Assembly (NCBI RefSeq): GCF_001545075.1 | Contig: NZ_FCOB02000019.1 | Coordinates: 100,336-164,335, forward strand | From: Caballeronia ptereochthonis | GTDB lineage: Bacteria > Pseudomonadota > Gammaproteobacteria > Burkholderiales > Burkholderiaceae | Length of the DNA stretch: 64,000 nucleotides | Direction of reading: 5' to 3' | Part shown: positions 9,447 to 17,141 of the stretch, in pieces | Layout: each line of letters starts with the position of its first letter | Position numbering within the stretch: position 1 is the first letter of the stretch | Made by a program: the position numbers and the translations under genes | The notes under the pieces: generated by a model | What the model was told of the DNA's origin: nothing | The model's database searches: none | What the model saw: the letters and a program-made list of their open reading frames with translations, nothing else

Positions 9447-10352
9447 ATGGCATTCGATCTCACGCTCCGGCAATTGCGCTATTTCGTGGCCGCCGCGCAA
9501 ACGGGCCAGTTCTCGATGGCGGCGGCAAACGAGCACGTATCGCAATCGGCGATCACCAACGCGGTGCTGGCGCTCGAAAACGCGCTCGGCACGAAGCTGT
9601 TCGAGCGCCTGCCGCAAGGCGTCGCGCTCACGCCCGACGGCCAGGATTTCCACAACCACGCGCGCCGCGTGCTCGACGCCGCGCGCGATGCGATGCACAA
9701 GCCGCCCTTTCGCTCGCACGACATGCGCGGCGTGGCGCGCATCGCCGCGTCGTATACGGTTCTCGGGTATTTTTTGCCGGAACTGCTCGCCCGCTTCCGC
9801 GCGACGTATCCGTTCATCGATTTCGATCTGCGCGACATGGAGCGGCCCGGGATCGAGGAGGCGGTGGCAAGCGGCGATGTCGATATCGGCGTGGTGCTGC
9901 TCTCGAACGTGCAGCGCGCGAGCCGCTTCGGCAGCCAGGTGCTGATACGCTCGCGGCGCCAGCTATGGGTCGCGCCGACGCATCCGCTTGCGCAGCGGCA
10001 GGCCGTTTCGCTCAAGGACATCGCCGAGCATCCGTACATCATGATCACCGTCGACGAGGGCGAGCATTCGACGATGCGCTACTGGCACAAGAAGCGCATT
10101 GAACCGAACATCGCGTTTCGCACGAGTTCGATGGAGGCGTTGCGCGGTCTGGTGGCGCATGGCTTCGGCGTCACCGTGCTGTCGGATATGGTGTTTCGAC
10201 CGTGGTCGCTCGAGGGCAAGCGCATCGAGGCGCGGCCTGTCCACGACGCCATTCCGCATATGGAGGCCGGCATGATCTGGCGCAAGGGCGCGGTACTGAG
10301 CGGCCCGGCGGCGGCTTTGCAGCAGTTCCTCATTCACGCATGCGGCGGTTGA
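9447..10352 (+). CDS. LysR-family transcriptional regulator
   Basis: 301 residues. The N-terminal HTH begins MAFDLTLRQLRYFVAAAQTGQFSMAA, with ESKLGTKLFER-type wing residues at ALGTKLFERLPQG, followed by a LysR substrate-binding domain. It is divergent from the indolepyruvate oxidoreductase gene, and the roughly 100-bp intergenic stretch (AT-richer than the flanks) is the likely site of control. The inducer is unknown; an aromatic keto acid is a guess from context. It is followed by a 328-bp gap and then the peptide array, which it could also affect, though nothing in the sequence shows this. Confidence 0.85.
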   Translation: MAFDLTLRQLRYFVAAAQTGQFSMAAANEHVSQSAITNAVLALENALGTKLFERLPQGVALTPDGQDFHNHARRVLDAARDAMHKPPFRSHDMRGVARIAASYTVLGYFLPELLARFRATYPFIDFDLRDMERPGIEEAVASGDVDIGVVLLSNVQRASRFGSQVLIRSRRQLWVAPTHPLAQRQAVSLKDIAEHPYIMITVDEGEHSTMRYWHKKRIEPNIAFRTSSMEALRGLVAHGFGVTVLSDMVFRPWSLEGKRIEARPVHDAIPHMEAGMIWRKGAVLSGPAAALQQFLIHACGG

Positions 10353-10570
10353 CGCGTATGTCCCTGGCGCGTCGATTGTCGCGCGCCGTTCGCCAAAGCA
10401 TTCTGCCGGAATCACGACCGAAGACGAACATCGACGTTCCTGTTCGTCGGGTGCAGACAAGGTCCGGGGCTCTGTCTTGCAGCAACCAACATACTCCGTC
10501 GGCATGACGCTCTCGAAAGAGCTGGACAATCGCCCATCGATACCGGCTTTGTCTTTATCGTCAAGGCTTT

Positions 10571-10680
10571 GGCTTGACCGAACAGATCTTCTACACCGGC
10601 CTGGCATACCTCTCGCATAGGTAGGTGCGAGCGCAACGATTAGTGCTCATCCAACCAACCGAGTGATTAGGAGATACATC
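10571..10680 (+). repeat. Duplicated leader block, copy 1
   Basis: This 110-bp stretch matches 11338-11446 with one length difference. Shared landmarks in order are CAGATCTTCTA, a TGGCA...TCGCA motif, an inverted repeat CTCGCA-N8-TGCGAG, GAGCGCAACGATT, and CTCATCCAACCAACCGAG leading into TTAGGAGAT before the ATG. The duplication therefore covered regulatory leader plus coding sequence. Confidence 0.8.
10602..10617 (+). promoter_or_regulatory. Possible sigma-54-type promoter of peptide gene 1
   Basis: Reads TGGCATACCTCTCGCA: GG and GC are 10 bases apart, as in the -24/-12 consensus TGGCACG-N4-TTGCA, but with mismatches (TA for CG, TCGC for TTGC). Copy 2 of the block has a better match, which supports the idea. 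No enhancer-binding-protein gene is nearby. Inference only. Confidence 0.3.
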
Positions 10681-10941
10681 ATGCTGAAGATCGACAACCT
10701 GGCCGTTAGCAAAGAACTCGACCGTGACGAAATGGGCGCTATCGTCGGCGGTACGAGCATTTTCCAGAACAACGGCATCAATTCCAACTACCAGGGCGGC
10801 GGTGTCTCGTTCGCCAGCCCGCAAACCAACATCGCGCCGGTCACGCAAGTGGATGCCTCGACGCACACCGACGTCGACGTGAAGGACATCACGAAGTCGC
10901 TCACCGCCGTGGGCAGCCTGCTCGGCGGCGTGAAGCTCTAA
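10681..10941 (+). CDS. Double-glycine-leader small protein, array copy 1
   Basis: 86 residues, function unknown. The first 24 residues (MLKIDNLAVSKELDRDEMGA followed by IVGG) look like a double-glycine leader of the kind cut by C39-peptidase ABC exporters: a charged amphipathic stretch ending in a hydrophobic pair and Gly-Gly. The remaining 62 residues start TSIFQNN, contain a GGG turn, are rich in Asn, Gln, Thr and Val, have no cysteine, and end in a hydrophobic GSLLGGVKL. An AGGAG seven bases before the ATG fixes the start. It is nearly identical to copy 4; the only residue difference is Asp16 here versus Ala there. No peptidase-exporter or modifying enzyme lies nearby. It could be a secreted peptide, bacteriocin-like or signal; the sequence does not decide. 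Confidence 0.85.
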   Translation: MLKIDNLAVSKELDRDEMGAIVGGTSIFQNNGINSNYQGGGVSFASPQTNIAPVTQVDASTHTDVDVKDITKSLTAVGSLLGGVKL

Positions 10942-11079
10942 AACGTCTGCTTCGAAGGGAGAAGAGACCACGTGTTTCCTTCTCCTCTCTCTGAACCTTG
11001 ACGTCGGATATGTCGAGGCTCAAAGAGAGGTCCGCTATCCCCTTGGCGGCCCCTCGTTTCCGGTGATGATTGTTGGTTT

Positions 11080-11106
11080 GGCCCGCTCGTACAGCGGGCC
11101 TTTTTT
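11080..11106 (+). terminator. Rho-independent terminator after peptide copy 1
   Basis: Perfect 8-bp stem GGCCCGCT / AGCGGGCC around a 5-base loop, followed directly by six T on the plus strand. It lies about 140 bp after the stop of copy 1. Confidence 0.85.
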
Positions 11107-11337
11107 CGTTCGACGTGTTCATTGCCGCTCGAACCGCTTGCGACGTTGCTCCCGCATCAAGAAGACGACGTTGCTGTAGAAGCCGCGTCACTCGCCTGAT
11201 CCGATGCGTTCGCCCGATACCAACATGTCCCCCGTCATCCGTTTTTCCACGACCAACAGTCTGCGCCCGGTCACGAGAGCGCGAATCGATCGCCGCTTGC
11301 GCATCCATGCAACATTGTCATTTATCTTCAAGCACTT

Positions 11338-11446
11338 GGATTAACCGAGCAGATCTTCTAACCCGCCTGGCACGGCTCTCGCAAATGTAGCTGCGAGCGC
11401 AACGATTGATGCTCATCCAACCAACCGAGTGATTAGGAGATTCATC
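11338..11446 (+). repeat. Duplicated leader block, copy 2
   Basis: Second copy of the 10571-10680 block, placed just before peptide gene 2. The last 40 bases are nearly identical to copy 1; similarity falls off before GGATTAACCG. Shorter versions of the last 35 bases also precede copies 3 and 4. Confidence 0.8.
11368..11383 (+). promoter_or_regulatory. Possible sigma-54-type promoter of peptide gene 2
   Basis: Reads TGGCACGGCTCTCGCA, one mismatch (TCGC for TTGC) from the consensus TGGCACG-N4-TTGCA, with correct GG to GC spacing. It overlaps one arm of the inverted repeat CTCGCA (11378-11383) / TGCGAG (11392-11397), which could be an operator. Transcription from here would cover copies 2, 3 and 4. 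Confidence 0.35.
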
Positions 11447-11707
11447 ATGCTGAAGATCGACAACCTGGCCGTTAGCAAAGAACTCGACCGTGCCGAAATG
11501 GGCGCCATCGTGGGCGGTACGAGCATCTTCCAGAACAACGGCATCAACTCCAATTTCCAGGGCGGCGGCCTCTCCTTCGCCAGCCCGCAAACCAATGTTG
11601 CGCCGGTCACGCAAGTGGATGCCTCGACGCACACCGACGTCGACCTGAAGAACGTCACGAAGTCGCTCACCGCCGTGGGCAGCCTCCTCGGTGGCGTGAA
11701 GGTCTAA
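11447..11707 (+). CDS. Double-glycine-leader small protein, array copy 2
   Basis: 86 residues, paralogous to copy 1 throughout. The leader ends EMGAIVGG; the mature part differs from copy 1 mainly by Tyr to Phe (NSNFQGGG), Val to Leu (GGGLSF), Ile to Val (TNVAP), LKNV for VKDI, and a final Val. AGGAG precedes the ATG by seven bases. It is the first gene of a run (copies 2-4) with only 45 and 41 bp between coding regions and no terminator between them, so these three are probably co-transcribed. Confidence 0.85.
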   Translation: MLKIDNLAVSKELDRAEMGAIVGGTSIFQNNGINSNFQGGGLSFASPQTNVAPVTQVDASTHTDVDLKNVTKSLTAVGSLLGGVKV

Positions 11708-11752
11708 GCAGCATCCACCATCCGACCCAATCAAGTGATCAGGAGATACATC

Positions 11753-12013
11753 ATGTTGAAGATCGAAAACCTCGCCGTCAGCAAGGAACTCGACCGCGCT
11801 GAAATGAGCGCCATCGTCGGCGGTACGAGCATCTTCCAGAACAACGCCATCAACTCCAACTTCCAGGGCGGCGGCCTCTCGTTCGCCAGCCCGCAGATCA
11901 ATGTTGCGCCGGTGACCCAAGTGGATGCATCGCAATACACGAAGGTCGACCTGACCAACGTCACGAAGTCGATCGACTCGCTGGGCAGCCTGCTCGGCGG
12001 CGTGAAGGTCTGA
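11753..12013 (+). CDS. Double-glycine-leader small protein, array copy 3
   Basis: 86 residues and the most divergent copy: MLKIENLAV at the start, EMSAIVGG at the leader end, NNAINSNF instead of NNGINSNF, and SQYTKVDL with SIDSLGSLLGG near the C-terminus. The exact length and the VGG-T junction are preserved, which argues that the gene is under selection and is not a decaying duplicate. AGGAG lies seven bases before the ATG. No cysteine. Confidence 0.85.
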   Translation: MLKIENLAVSKELDRAEMSAIVGGTSIFQNNAINSNFQGGGLSFASPQINVAPVTQVDASQYTKVDLTNVTKSIDSLGSLLGGVKV

Positions 12014-12054
12014 CCCGTACTCATCCAACCAGCCAAGTTATCAGGAGATACATC

Positions 12055-12315
12055 ATGCTGAAGATCGACAACCTCGCCGTTAGCAAAGAACTCGACCGCG
12101 CTGAAATGGGCGCCATCGTGGGCGGTACAAGCATCTTCCAGAACAACGGCATCAATTCCAACTACCAGGGCGGCGGTGTCTCGTTCGCCAGCCCGCAAAC
12201 CAACATCGCGCCGGTCACGCAAGTGGATGCCTCGACGCACACCGACGTCGACGTGAAGGACATCACGAAGTCGCTCACCGCCGTGGGCAGCCTCCTCGGT
12301 GGCGTGAAGCTCTAA
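12055..12315 (+). CDS. Double-glycine-leader small protein, array copy 4
   Basis: 86 residues. The mature part is identical to copy 1 although copies 2 and 3 lie between them, which suggests gene conversion or a recent non-adjacent duplication. The leader reads ELDRAEMGAIVGG. AGGAG is seven bases before the ATG. It is followed by a hairpin also seen in weaker form after copy 1, so the duplicated unit extends past the stop codon. Confidence 0.85.
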   Translation: MLKIDNLAVSKELDRAEMGAIVGGTSIFQNNGINSNYQGGGVSFASPQTNIAPVTQVDASTHTDVDVKDITKSLTAVGSLLGGVKL

Positions 12316-12330
12316 AGCATCATCCTCGAA

Positions 12331-12365
12331 GGGAGAAGGAACCAGGCCGACTGTCTCCTTCTCCC
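12331..12365 (+). terminator. Hairpin after peptide copy 4, possible terminator
   Basis: Perfect 10-bp stem GGGAGAAGGA / TCCTTCTCCC with a 15-base loop, 15 bp after the stop of copy 4. No T run follows, so it may be a weak terminator or a 3'-end stabiliser. Confidence 0.45.
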
Positions 12366-12491
12366 GCTCTTCTCCGATTCGTCCTTCACGAAGAAGCGAA
12401 GCGACACGGCCAGCCAGGCCGGCGGATCCTCGAAAGTTCCCAACCGAATTGATGAAGTGCCGAGCAACCATGCCCCGGGCCATGGCACGCT

Positions 12492-14084
12492 TCACGCACG
12501 CCCTTCCCTGACATCGCCGTACACGACGCGTACAGCGGGCACGAACCACGCGAGACACAAGCCGACGAACGCCGCCAGCGCGGCAACCACAAGGCCGATA
12601 TGGATCGATGCGACCAGCGCGGCGCGGGCCGTATGCATCATCGCGTCGCCTGACTGACCGACGCTCACGAGGCGCTCGATCAGCGCGGACTGCTCCGCGC
12701 GGTCGATCAGCAAGTCAGGGCTCGCAAACGACTTGAGCCACTGCGTCGCCTGATACGAATCGAGCGGGCGATGCACGGCCCGGGCGTAAAGATGTCCGAG
12801 CAACGCGCCCGTTATCGCCGTGCCCAGCATGCCGCCGAAAATGCGCAGCGATTGAAGCAGCGCCGTTACCGCACCGATCTGATCGCGCGCGACGATCTGC
12901 TGCGAGCAGATCGTCAGGTTCGTTGCGACGAGGCCGAGTCCAAGCCCGCTCGCGCCCATGCACGCCATCCACACGAAATGCGGCTCCTTGCCGCTGAGCG
13001 ACACGAGCGCAAGGCACCCGGCCACGCATAATGCGAAACCGACATACATGAGGTCGTTCGCGCGACGGATGCGCGTGACGATGCGATTGTTGAGCATGCT
13101 GCCTACGGTCGTGCCGAGCAGAAGCGGCGTGATCAGCATGCCCGAATCGTGCGGCGACATGCCGTAACCGCCCTGGAACAGCAGCGGTATATAGAACGCC
13201 ATCGAGAAGAGCGCGAAACCGCCGAGCACCGAAATCGCGAACAGCGCGACGAGCTTGCGGTCGAGCAATACATCGACGGGCACGACGGGATAGCCCATGC
13301 GCTTCTCCCAGAAGTACAGCGTCGCGCCGAAAACCAGCGTGATCAGCAAGAGCAGGATCGCCGTGCCGCTCATGCCTTCTCTGGGCAGCACTTCGATCAG
13401 CAGTTGCAGCGCGCCGAACGTCACCGCAACGACGCACGCGCCGAGCCAGTCCAGTTGAATGCGCTCGCGCGTTTTGACATGGCGAAGGTTCGGCACGAAC
13501 ATCTGAACCAGCATCAACGCGACGATGCCGACGGGCACATTGACGAAGAAGACGAGCCGCCAGCCACGCATCTGCGTAAGCATGCCGCCGAGGGTCGGGC
13601 CAATGACGTTGGCGACGCCGAACGTCGACGTGACCAGCACGAGCCAGCGCAGACGCAGCTTCGGATCTGGAAAGAGGTCGGCGACCGTCGCGAACACCGT
13701 CCCGAGCAATATGCCGCCGCCGATGCCTTGCAGGCCGCGCGCGATCACGAGAAACAGCATGCTGCCGGCGAGCCCGCAAAGCACGGAGGCCAGCGTGAAG
13801 AGGACGATCGCCGCGAGAATGAACGGCTTGCGGCCGAAGAGATCGCCCAGGCGCCCGAAGATCGGAATCGTGATGACGGATGCGAGCATGTACGAAGTCG
13901 CGACCCACGCGTAGAGATCGAAGCCCTTCAGATCGGCGACGATGCGCGGCAAAGCGGTGCCAACGATCGTCTGGTCGAGCGCGACCAGCATCGTGACGAA
14001 TGCGATGCCGAGCATCGCAAGCAGCGATTCGCGGAACGGCAGCACCTGCCGCTCCGGATCGAAGGCAGCGACGAAAAACCTCAT
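12492..14084 (-). CDS. DHA2-family (EmrB/QacA) MFS exporter
   Basis: 530 residues with about 14 predicted membrane segments. The DHA2 signatures are LDQTIVGTALPRI in segment 1 and GRLGDLFGRKPF in the first cytoplasmic loop, plus GGMLTQMRGWRLVFFVNVPVG (motif C region). It should be an inner-membrane proton-driven exporter of drugs or other small molecules. The start at 14084 is chosen because AGGGGG lies nine bases upstream; an ATG at 14093 sits on top of that site. No membrane-fusion partner (EmrA) is adjacent. It is convergent with the peptide array 176 bp away; a role in peptide export is not indicated. Confidence 0.88.
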   Translation of the reverse strand: MRFFVAAFDPERQVLPFRESLLAMLGIAFVTMLVALDQTIVGTALPRIVADLKGFDLYAWVATSYMLASVITIPIFGRLGDLFGRKPFILAAIVLFTLASVLCGLAGSMLFLVIARGLQGIGGGILLGTVFATVADLFPDPKLRLRWLVLVTSTFGVANVIGPTLGGMLTQMRGWRLVFFVNVPVGIVALMLVQMFVPNLRHVKTRERIQLDWLGACVVAVTFGALQLLIEVLPREGMSGTAILLLLITLVFGATLYFWEKRMGYPVVPVDVLLDRKLVALFAISVLGGFALFSMAFYIPLLFQGGYGMSPHDSGMLITPLLLGTTVGSMLNNRIVTRIRRANDLMYVGFALCVAGCLALVSLSGKEPHFVWMACMGASGLGLGLVATNLTICSQQIVARDQIGAVTALLQSLRIFGGMLGTAITGALLGHLYARAVHRPLDSYQATQWLKSFASPDLLIDRAEQSALIERLVSVGQSGDAMMHTARAALVASIHIGLVVAALAAFVGLCLAWFVPAVRVVYGDVREGRA

Positions 14085-14117
14085 GTCGTGCATCCCCCTG
14101 CGCGAAGACTCACGCCA

Positions 14118-14489
14118 TCACTGGCCGCCTTCCTGAATCGTCAGAACATTCTTGACCGAAGTGACGCCACTCACGCCGTTGGCGATCGCGGCGGCCTTGT
14201 CGATCTGGGTCCCATCCGCGGCGTGCCCTGCAAGCGTGATGGCGCCGTTCTTGGCGATCACGTTGATTCCGACCACATCGATGCCGCCCTTCTGCAACGC
14301 CTGAGCCACCTTCTTGCTGAGCGCCCGATTGGCCTTGCGTGCCGCCGCCTTGGAACTTCCCGTACTCGCCGATGGCGTGGCGGACTGGTCAGTCGTCGCG
14401 GTCGCGTCGCTGGTTTGCGACCACGCGTTGAGCGATGCAGCGGCCACTAATGCAACACCTGCCAGCTTGAGCGAATTGATCATGTTCAT
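14118..14489 (-). CDS. BON-domain periplasmic protein
   Basis: 123 residues with a signal peptide (MNMINSLKLAGVALVAAASL, cleavage near AWS-Q), a Ser/Thr/Ala-rich linker, then one BON domain (about residues 55-120: ALSKKVAQALQKGG...VKNVLTI, with the conserved central G in ITLAGHA). BON proteins bind phospholipid or stabilise the envelope under osmotic stress; a specific role cannot be given. GGGAGC before the ATG supports this start. It lies 33 bp upstream of the DHA2 gene on the same strand, so the two may share a transcript. Confidence 0.8.
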   Translation of the reverse strand: MNMINSLKLAGVALVAAASLNAWSQTSDATATTDQSATPSASTGSSKAAARKANRALSKKVAQALQKGGIDVVGINVIAKNGAITLAGHAADGTQIDKAAAIANGVSGVTSVKNVLTIQEGGQ

Positions 14490-14878
14490 TGCGTGCTCCC
14501 GTGTTGAGGCTTCGATGGATGCGCCATTGCGCGAAGGTACGTCTCGAACAATTCTAGTCGGCGAGTTCATACATGAAAGGCAAGTTTGCTTCGTCAGCGG
14601 GCGAGGTTCCAATGCCCGAGGTCTGATCGTAAATGCCGTTTGCCGTTGGGGCGGAGCGGCGTACAGTTCCGGAAGCGCCGAAATTCGTAAAATCGATCCT
14701 GCAACATTTCTTCAGGGAACCACGCTACCATCTGAATAATTGCCGACATACGCTGCTCAGAAGTCCACCGGGACGGCCGAAACGAAACCTGAAGACCAAG
14801 CCGACCCGACCTGCATCGCCCGTTCCATCCGAAATTTGACATGTAATCATTCGACATGCAGAAAATGGAGGCCTGGAG
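14490..14878. other. Non-coding gap upstream of the symporter gene
   Basis: 389 bp with no supportable gene on either strand. It should hold the divergent promoters of the BON gene and the symporter gene. The last bases (GGAGGCCTGGAG before 14879) contain the symporter ribosome binding site. No operator is recognised. Confidence 0.5.
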
Positions 14879-16183
14879 ATGAAGAAGAGTTCCGCAGCCG
14901 TCTGGATTCTGGGCGCGATGATCCTGGGCATCGTGATCGGATACATGATCTTCACCAGCTTTCCCGACAAGAAGGTCGCCACGGAGGTCGCGGGTTACAT
15001 CTCGCTCATATCGGACATCTTCCTGCGCCTCATCAAGATGCTGATCGGCCCGCTCGTTTTTTCCACGCTGGTGGTCGGCATCGCGCACATGGGCGACGCG
15101 GCCTCGGTCGGACGCGTGTTCGCCAAGGCTCTCGCCTGGTTCGTCACCGCTTCTCTCGTCTCGCTGCTGCTGGGTCTCCTGATGTCGAATCTGCTCAGGC
15201 CCGGCGATAACCTCGGGCTGCCGCTGCCCGACATCGGCGCGTCGGCGAATCTCGCAACGTCGAAGTTCACGCTGAAGGACTTCGTCAGCCACATGGTGCC
15301 GAGATCCTTCGCCGAGTCGATGGCCAACAACGAGATTCTGCAGATCGTCGTGTTCTCCATGTTTTTCGGCGTCGCGCTCGCCGCGCTCGGCGACAAGGGC
15401 AAGGTCCTGCTGGCCGCGATCGACCAGCTCTCGCACGTGATGCTCAAGATCACCGGCTACGTCATGAAGCTCGCGCCGCTGGCCGTGCTCGCCGCGATGG
15501 CCGCCACGGTCGCGGTCAACGGGCTGACGATCCTGCTGAAGTTCGCCGTCTTCATGGCCGACTTCTATATCAGCCTGTTTCTCCTGTGGGGATTGCTCAC
15601 GCTCGCCGGCTTCGTGTTCCTCGGGCGACGCGTCCTCAAGCTGCTGTCGCTCATCAAGGAAGCGTTCATGCTCTCCTTCGCGACCGCCAGTTCCGAAGCC
15701 GCGTATCCGAAGATCCTCGACGCGCTCGACCGGTTCGGCGTGAAGCGCAAGATCTCGAGCTTCGTGATGCCGATGGGCTACTCGTTCAACCTCGACGGCT
15801 CCATGATGTACTGCACGTTCGCGTCGCTCTTCATCGCGCAGGCGTACAACATTCACCTGTCGCTCGGCACGCAGATCACCATGCTGCTGATCCTGATGCT
15901 GACCTCCAAGGGCATGGCCGGGGTGCCGCGCGCGTCGCTGGTCGTCATCGCGGCCACGCTCAACCAGTTCAACATTCCCGAGGCCGGCTTGCTGCTGATT
16001 CTCGGCGTGGACACTTTCCTCGACATGGGACGTTCCGCCACGAACGCGGTGGGCAATTCGATCGCGAGCGCGGTGGTCGCCAAGTGGGAAGGCGAGCTGC
16101 TGTCGGAATCGGACGCCGCGGCGAACGAAGCGCGCATCGAGGCCGAACAGGACGCCTCGCTCGCGCACCCGGCGCAAGTCTGA
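14879..16183 (+). CDS. DAACS-family dicarboxylate/amino acid:cation symporter (DctA/GltP type)
   Basis: 434 residues, inner-membrane secondary transporter. The family signature around SEAAYPKILDALDRFGV and GYSFNLDGSMMY (substrate and cation binding hairpin region) is present, as is a TM8-like GVDTFLDMGRSATN stretch near residue 380. It should import C4-dicarboxylates or glutamate/aspartate with protons or sodium. It is followed 13 bp later by an ABC-type glutamate/aspartate binding protein, so the two are almost certainly co-transcribed. That pairing is unusual and suggests an acidic amino acid substrate. Confidence 0.88.
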   Translation: MKKSSAAVWILGAMILGIVIGYMIFTSFPDKKVATEVAGYISLISDIFLRLIKMLIGPLVFSTLVVGIAHMGDAASVGRVFAKALAWFVTASLVSLLLGLLMSNLLRPGDNLGLPLPDIGASANLATSKFTLKDFVSHMVPRSFAESMANNEILQIVVFSMFFGVALAALGDKGKVLLAAIDQLSHVMLKITGYVMKLAPLAVLAAMAATVAVNGLTILLKFAVFMADFYISLFLLWGLLTLAGFVFLGRRVLKLLSLIKEAFMLSFATASSEAAYPKILDALDRFGVKRKISSFVMPMGYSFNLDGSMMYCTFASLFIAQAYNIHLSLGTQITMLLILMLTSKGMAGVPRASLVVIAATLNQFNIPEAGLLLILGVDTFLDMGRSATNAVGNSIASAVVAKWEGELLSESDAAANEARIEAEQDASLAHPAQV

Positions 16184-16196
16184 CGGAGACCGAGCC

Positions 16197-17141
16197 ATGA
16201 AGACGCAGCGCTTCTGGGCGGCGCTGGCGCTGGCCAGCGTCGTGGCCGTCTCGCCGGCGCGGGCAGCCGAGGACGTGCAGACGCCGGTCCCCGCCATCGA
16301 CACGTTCGCACCGGCGACACTGACCGGCACATTGGCCAAGGTGCGCGACACGGGCACGATCGCGCTCGGCTATCGCGAGGCTTCGGTGCCGTTCTCCTAT
16401 CTCAACGCGCGCAAGGAACCGAGCGGCTATTCCATCGAACTGTGCAAGTCGCTGGTCTCCGCAATCGGGAATGCGGTCCACAAGAGCCTCAACATTCAGT
16501 GGGTGCCCGTCACGCCGGAGAACCGCATCGATGCCGTGACGAGTGGCCGCGTGGACCTCGAATGCGGTTCGACCACCAGCAATCTGGAGCGCCAGAAACG
16601 CGTGGCCTTTTCGCCGATCATCTTCGTGGCCGGCACCAAGGTGATGGTCAGGAAAGGCTCGCCGATCAGCTCGTTTCGCGATCTGGCAGGCAAGCAGGTC
16701 GCGGTGACGGCAGGCACGACGAATGAAAAGGCCTTGCGCGATCTCGACAAGAAGTTCGATCTCGGGCTTCAGCTGCAAGTGGTGCCGGACCATGCGGAAG
16801 GCTTCGCGCGCGTGGCCGACGGCCGCGCCGACGCGTTCGCCACCGACGACGTGCTGCTATATGGCCTCATCGCCGAAAACGCTGCGAAAGGCGGCGCCTA
16901 TCAGGTGGTCGGCGATTATCTGTCGTATGACCCATACGGCATCATGTTCCGCAAGAACGATCCGCAGCTCGCGCAAGTGGTGAGGGATACGTTCCAGGAA
17001 CTCGCCGCGGATGGCGAGATCGAGCGTCAATACAAGCGCTGGTTCCTGCGTCGCCTGCCGTCCGGCACCAGCCTCGACATGCCGATGAGCGCTCAACTCG
17101 AAAGCATCATCGAGACGATGGCGGGCGGCGAGGCGCAGTGA
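16197..17141 (+). CDS. Periplasmic amino acid binding protein, GltI-like
   Basis: 314 residues with signal peptide (MKTQRFWAALALASVVAVSP, cleavage after ARA-A). The family 3 solute-binding fold shows in GTIALGYREASVPFSY, DLECGSTT and the GTTNEKAL loop, close to glutamate/aspartate binding protein GltI. No ABC permease or ATPase gene is next to it; its partner in the operon is a secondary symporter. It may supply a distant GltJKL complex or act as a sensor. The 3' end overlaps the convergent MocR gene by 35 bp. Confidence 0.85.
   Translation: MKTQRFWAALALASVVAVSPARAAEDVQTPVPAIDTFAPATLTGTLAKVRDTGTIALGYREASVPFSYLNARKEPSGYSIELCKSLVSAIGNAVHKSLNIQWVPVTPENRIDAVTSGRVDLECGSTTSNLERQKRVAFSPIIFVAGTKVMVRKGSPISSFRDLAGKQVAVTAGTTNEKALRDLDKKFDLGLQLQVVPDHAEGFARVADGRADAFATDDVLLYGLIAENAAKGGAYQVVGDYLSYDPYGIMFRKNDPQLAQVVRDTFQELAADGEIERQYKRWFLRRLPSGTSLDMPMSAQLESIIETMAGGEAQ

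Larger units (their letters stand above)
10353..10680. other. Non-coding gap upstream of the peptide array
   Basis: No convincing gene on either strand. It holds an 8-bp perfect inverted repeat with a 10-bp loop (10423-10430 / 10441-10448), which may end the LysR transcript, and a 110-bp block (10571-10680) that is repeated before the second peptide gene. The repeated block carries a -24/-12-like motif, a CTCGCA/TGCGAG inverted repeat and the strong ribosome binding site of peptide 1. Confidence 0.6.
10942..11446. other. Non-coding spacer between peptide copies 1 and 2
   Basis: 505 bp without a supportable gene. It contains a weak hairpin just after copy 1 (10958-10964 / 10979-10985), a strong intrinsic terminator at 11080-11106, about 230 bp in which nothing is recognised, and the duplicated leader block 11338-11446. 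Copy 1 therefore appears to be its own transcription unit. Confidence 0.6.

Noticed and set aside
10681..12315. Lanthipeptide or microcin-with-thioether precursors
   Set aside because: None of the four peptides contains cysteine and no cyclase or dehydratase gene is nearby.
10681..14084. Export of the array peptides by the adjacent DHA2 transporter
   Set aside because: DHA2 proteins have no leader peptidase domain and normally export small molecules; the gene is convergent and shares an apparent unit with a BON protein.
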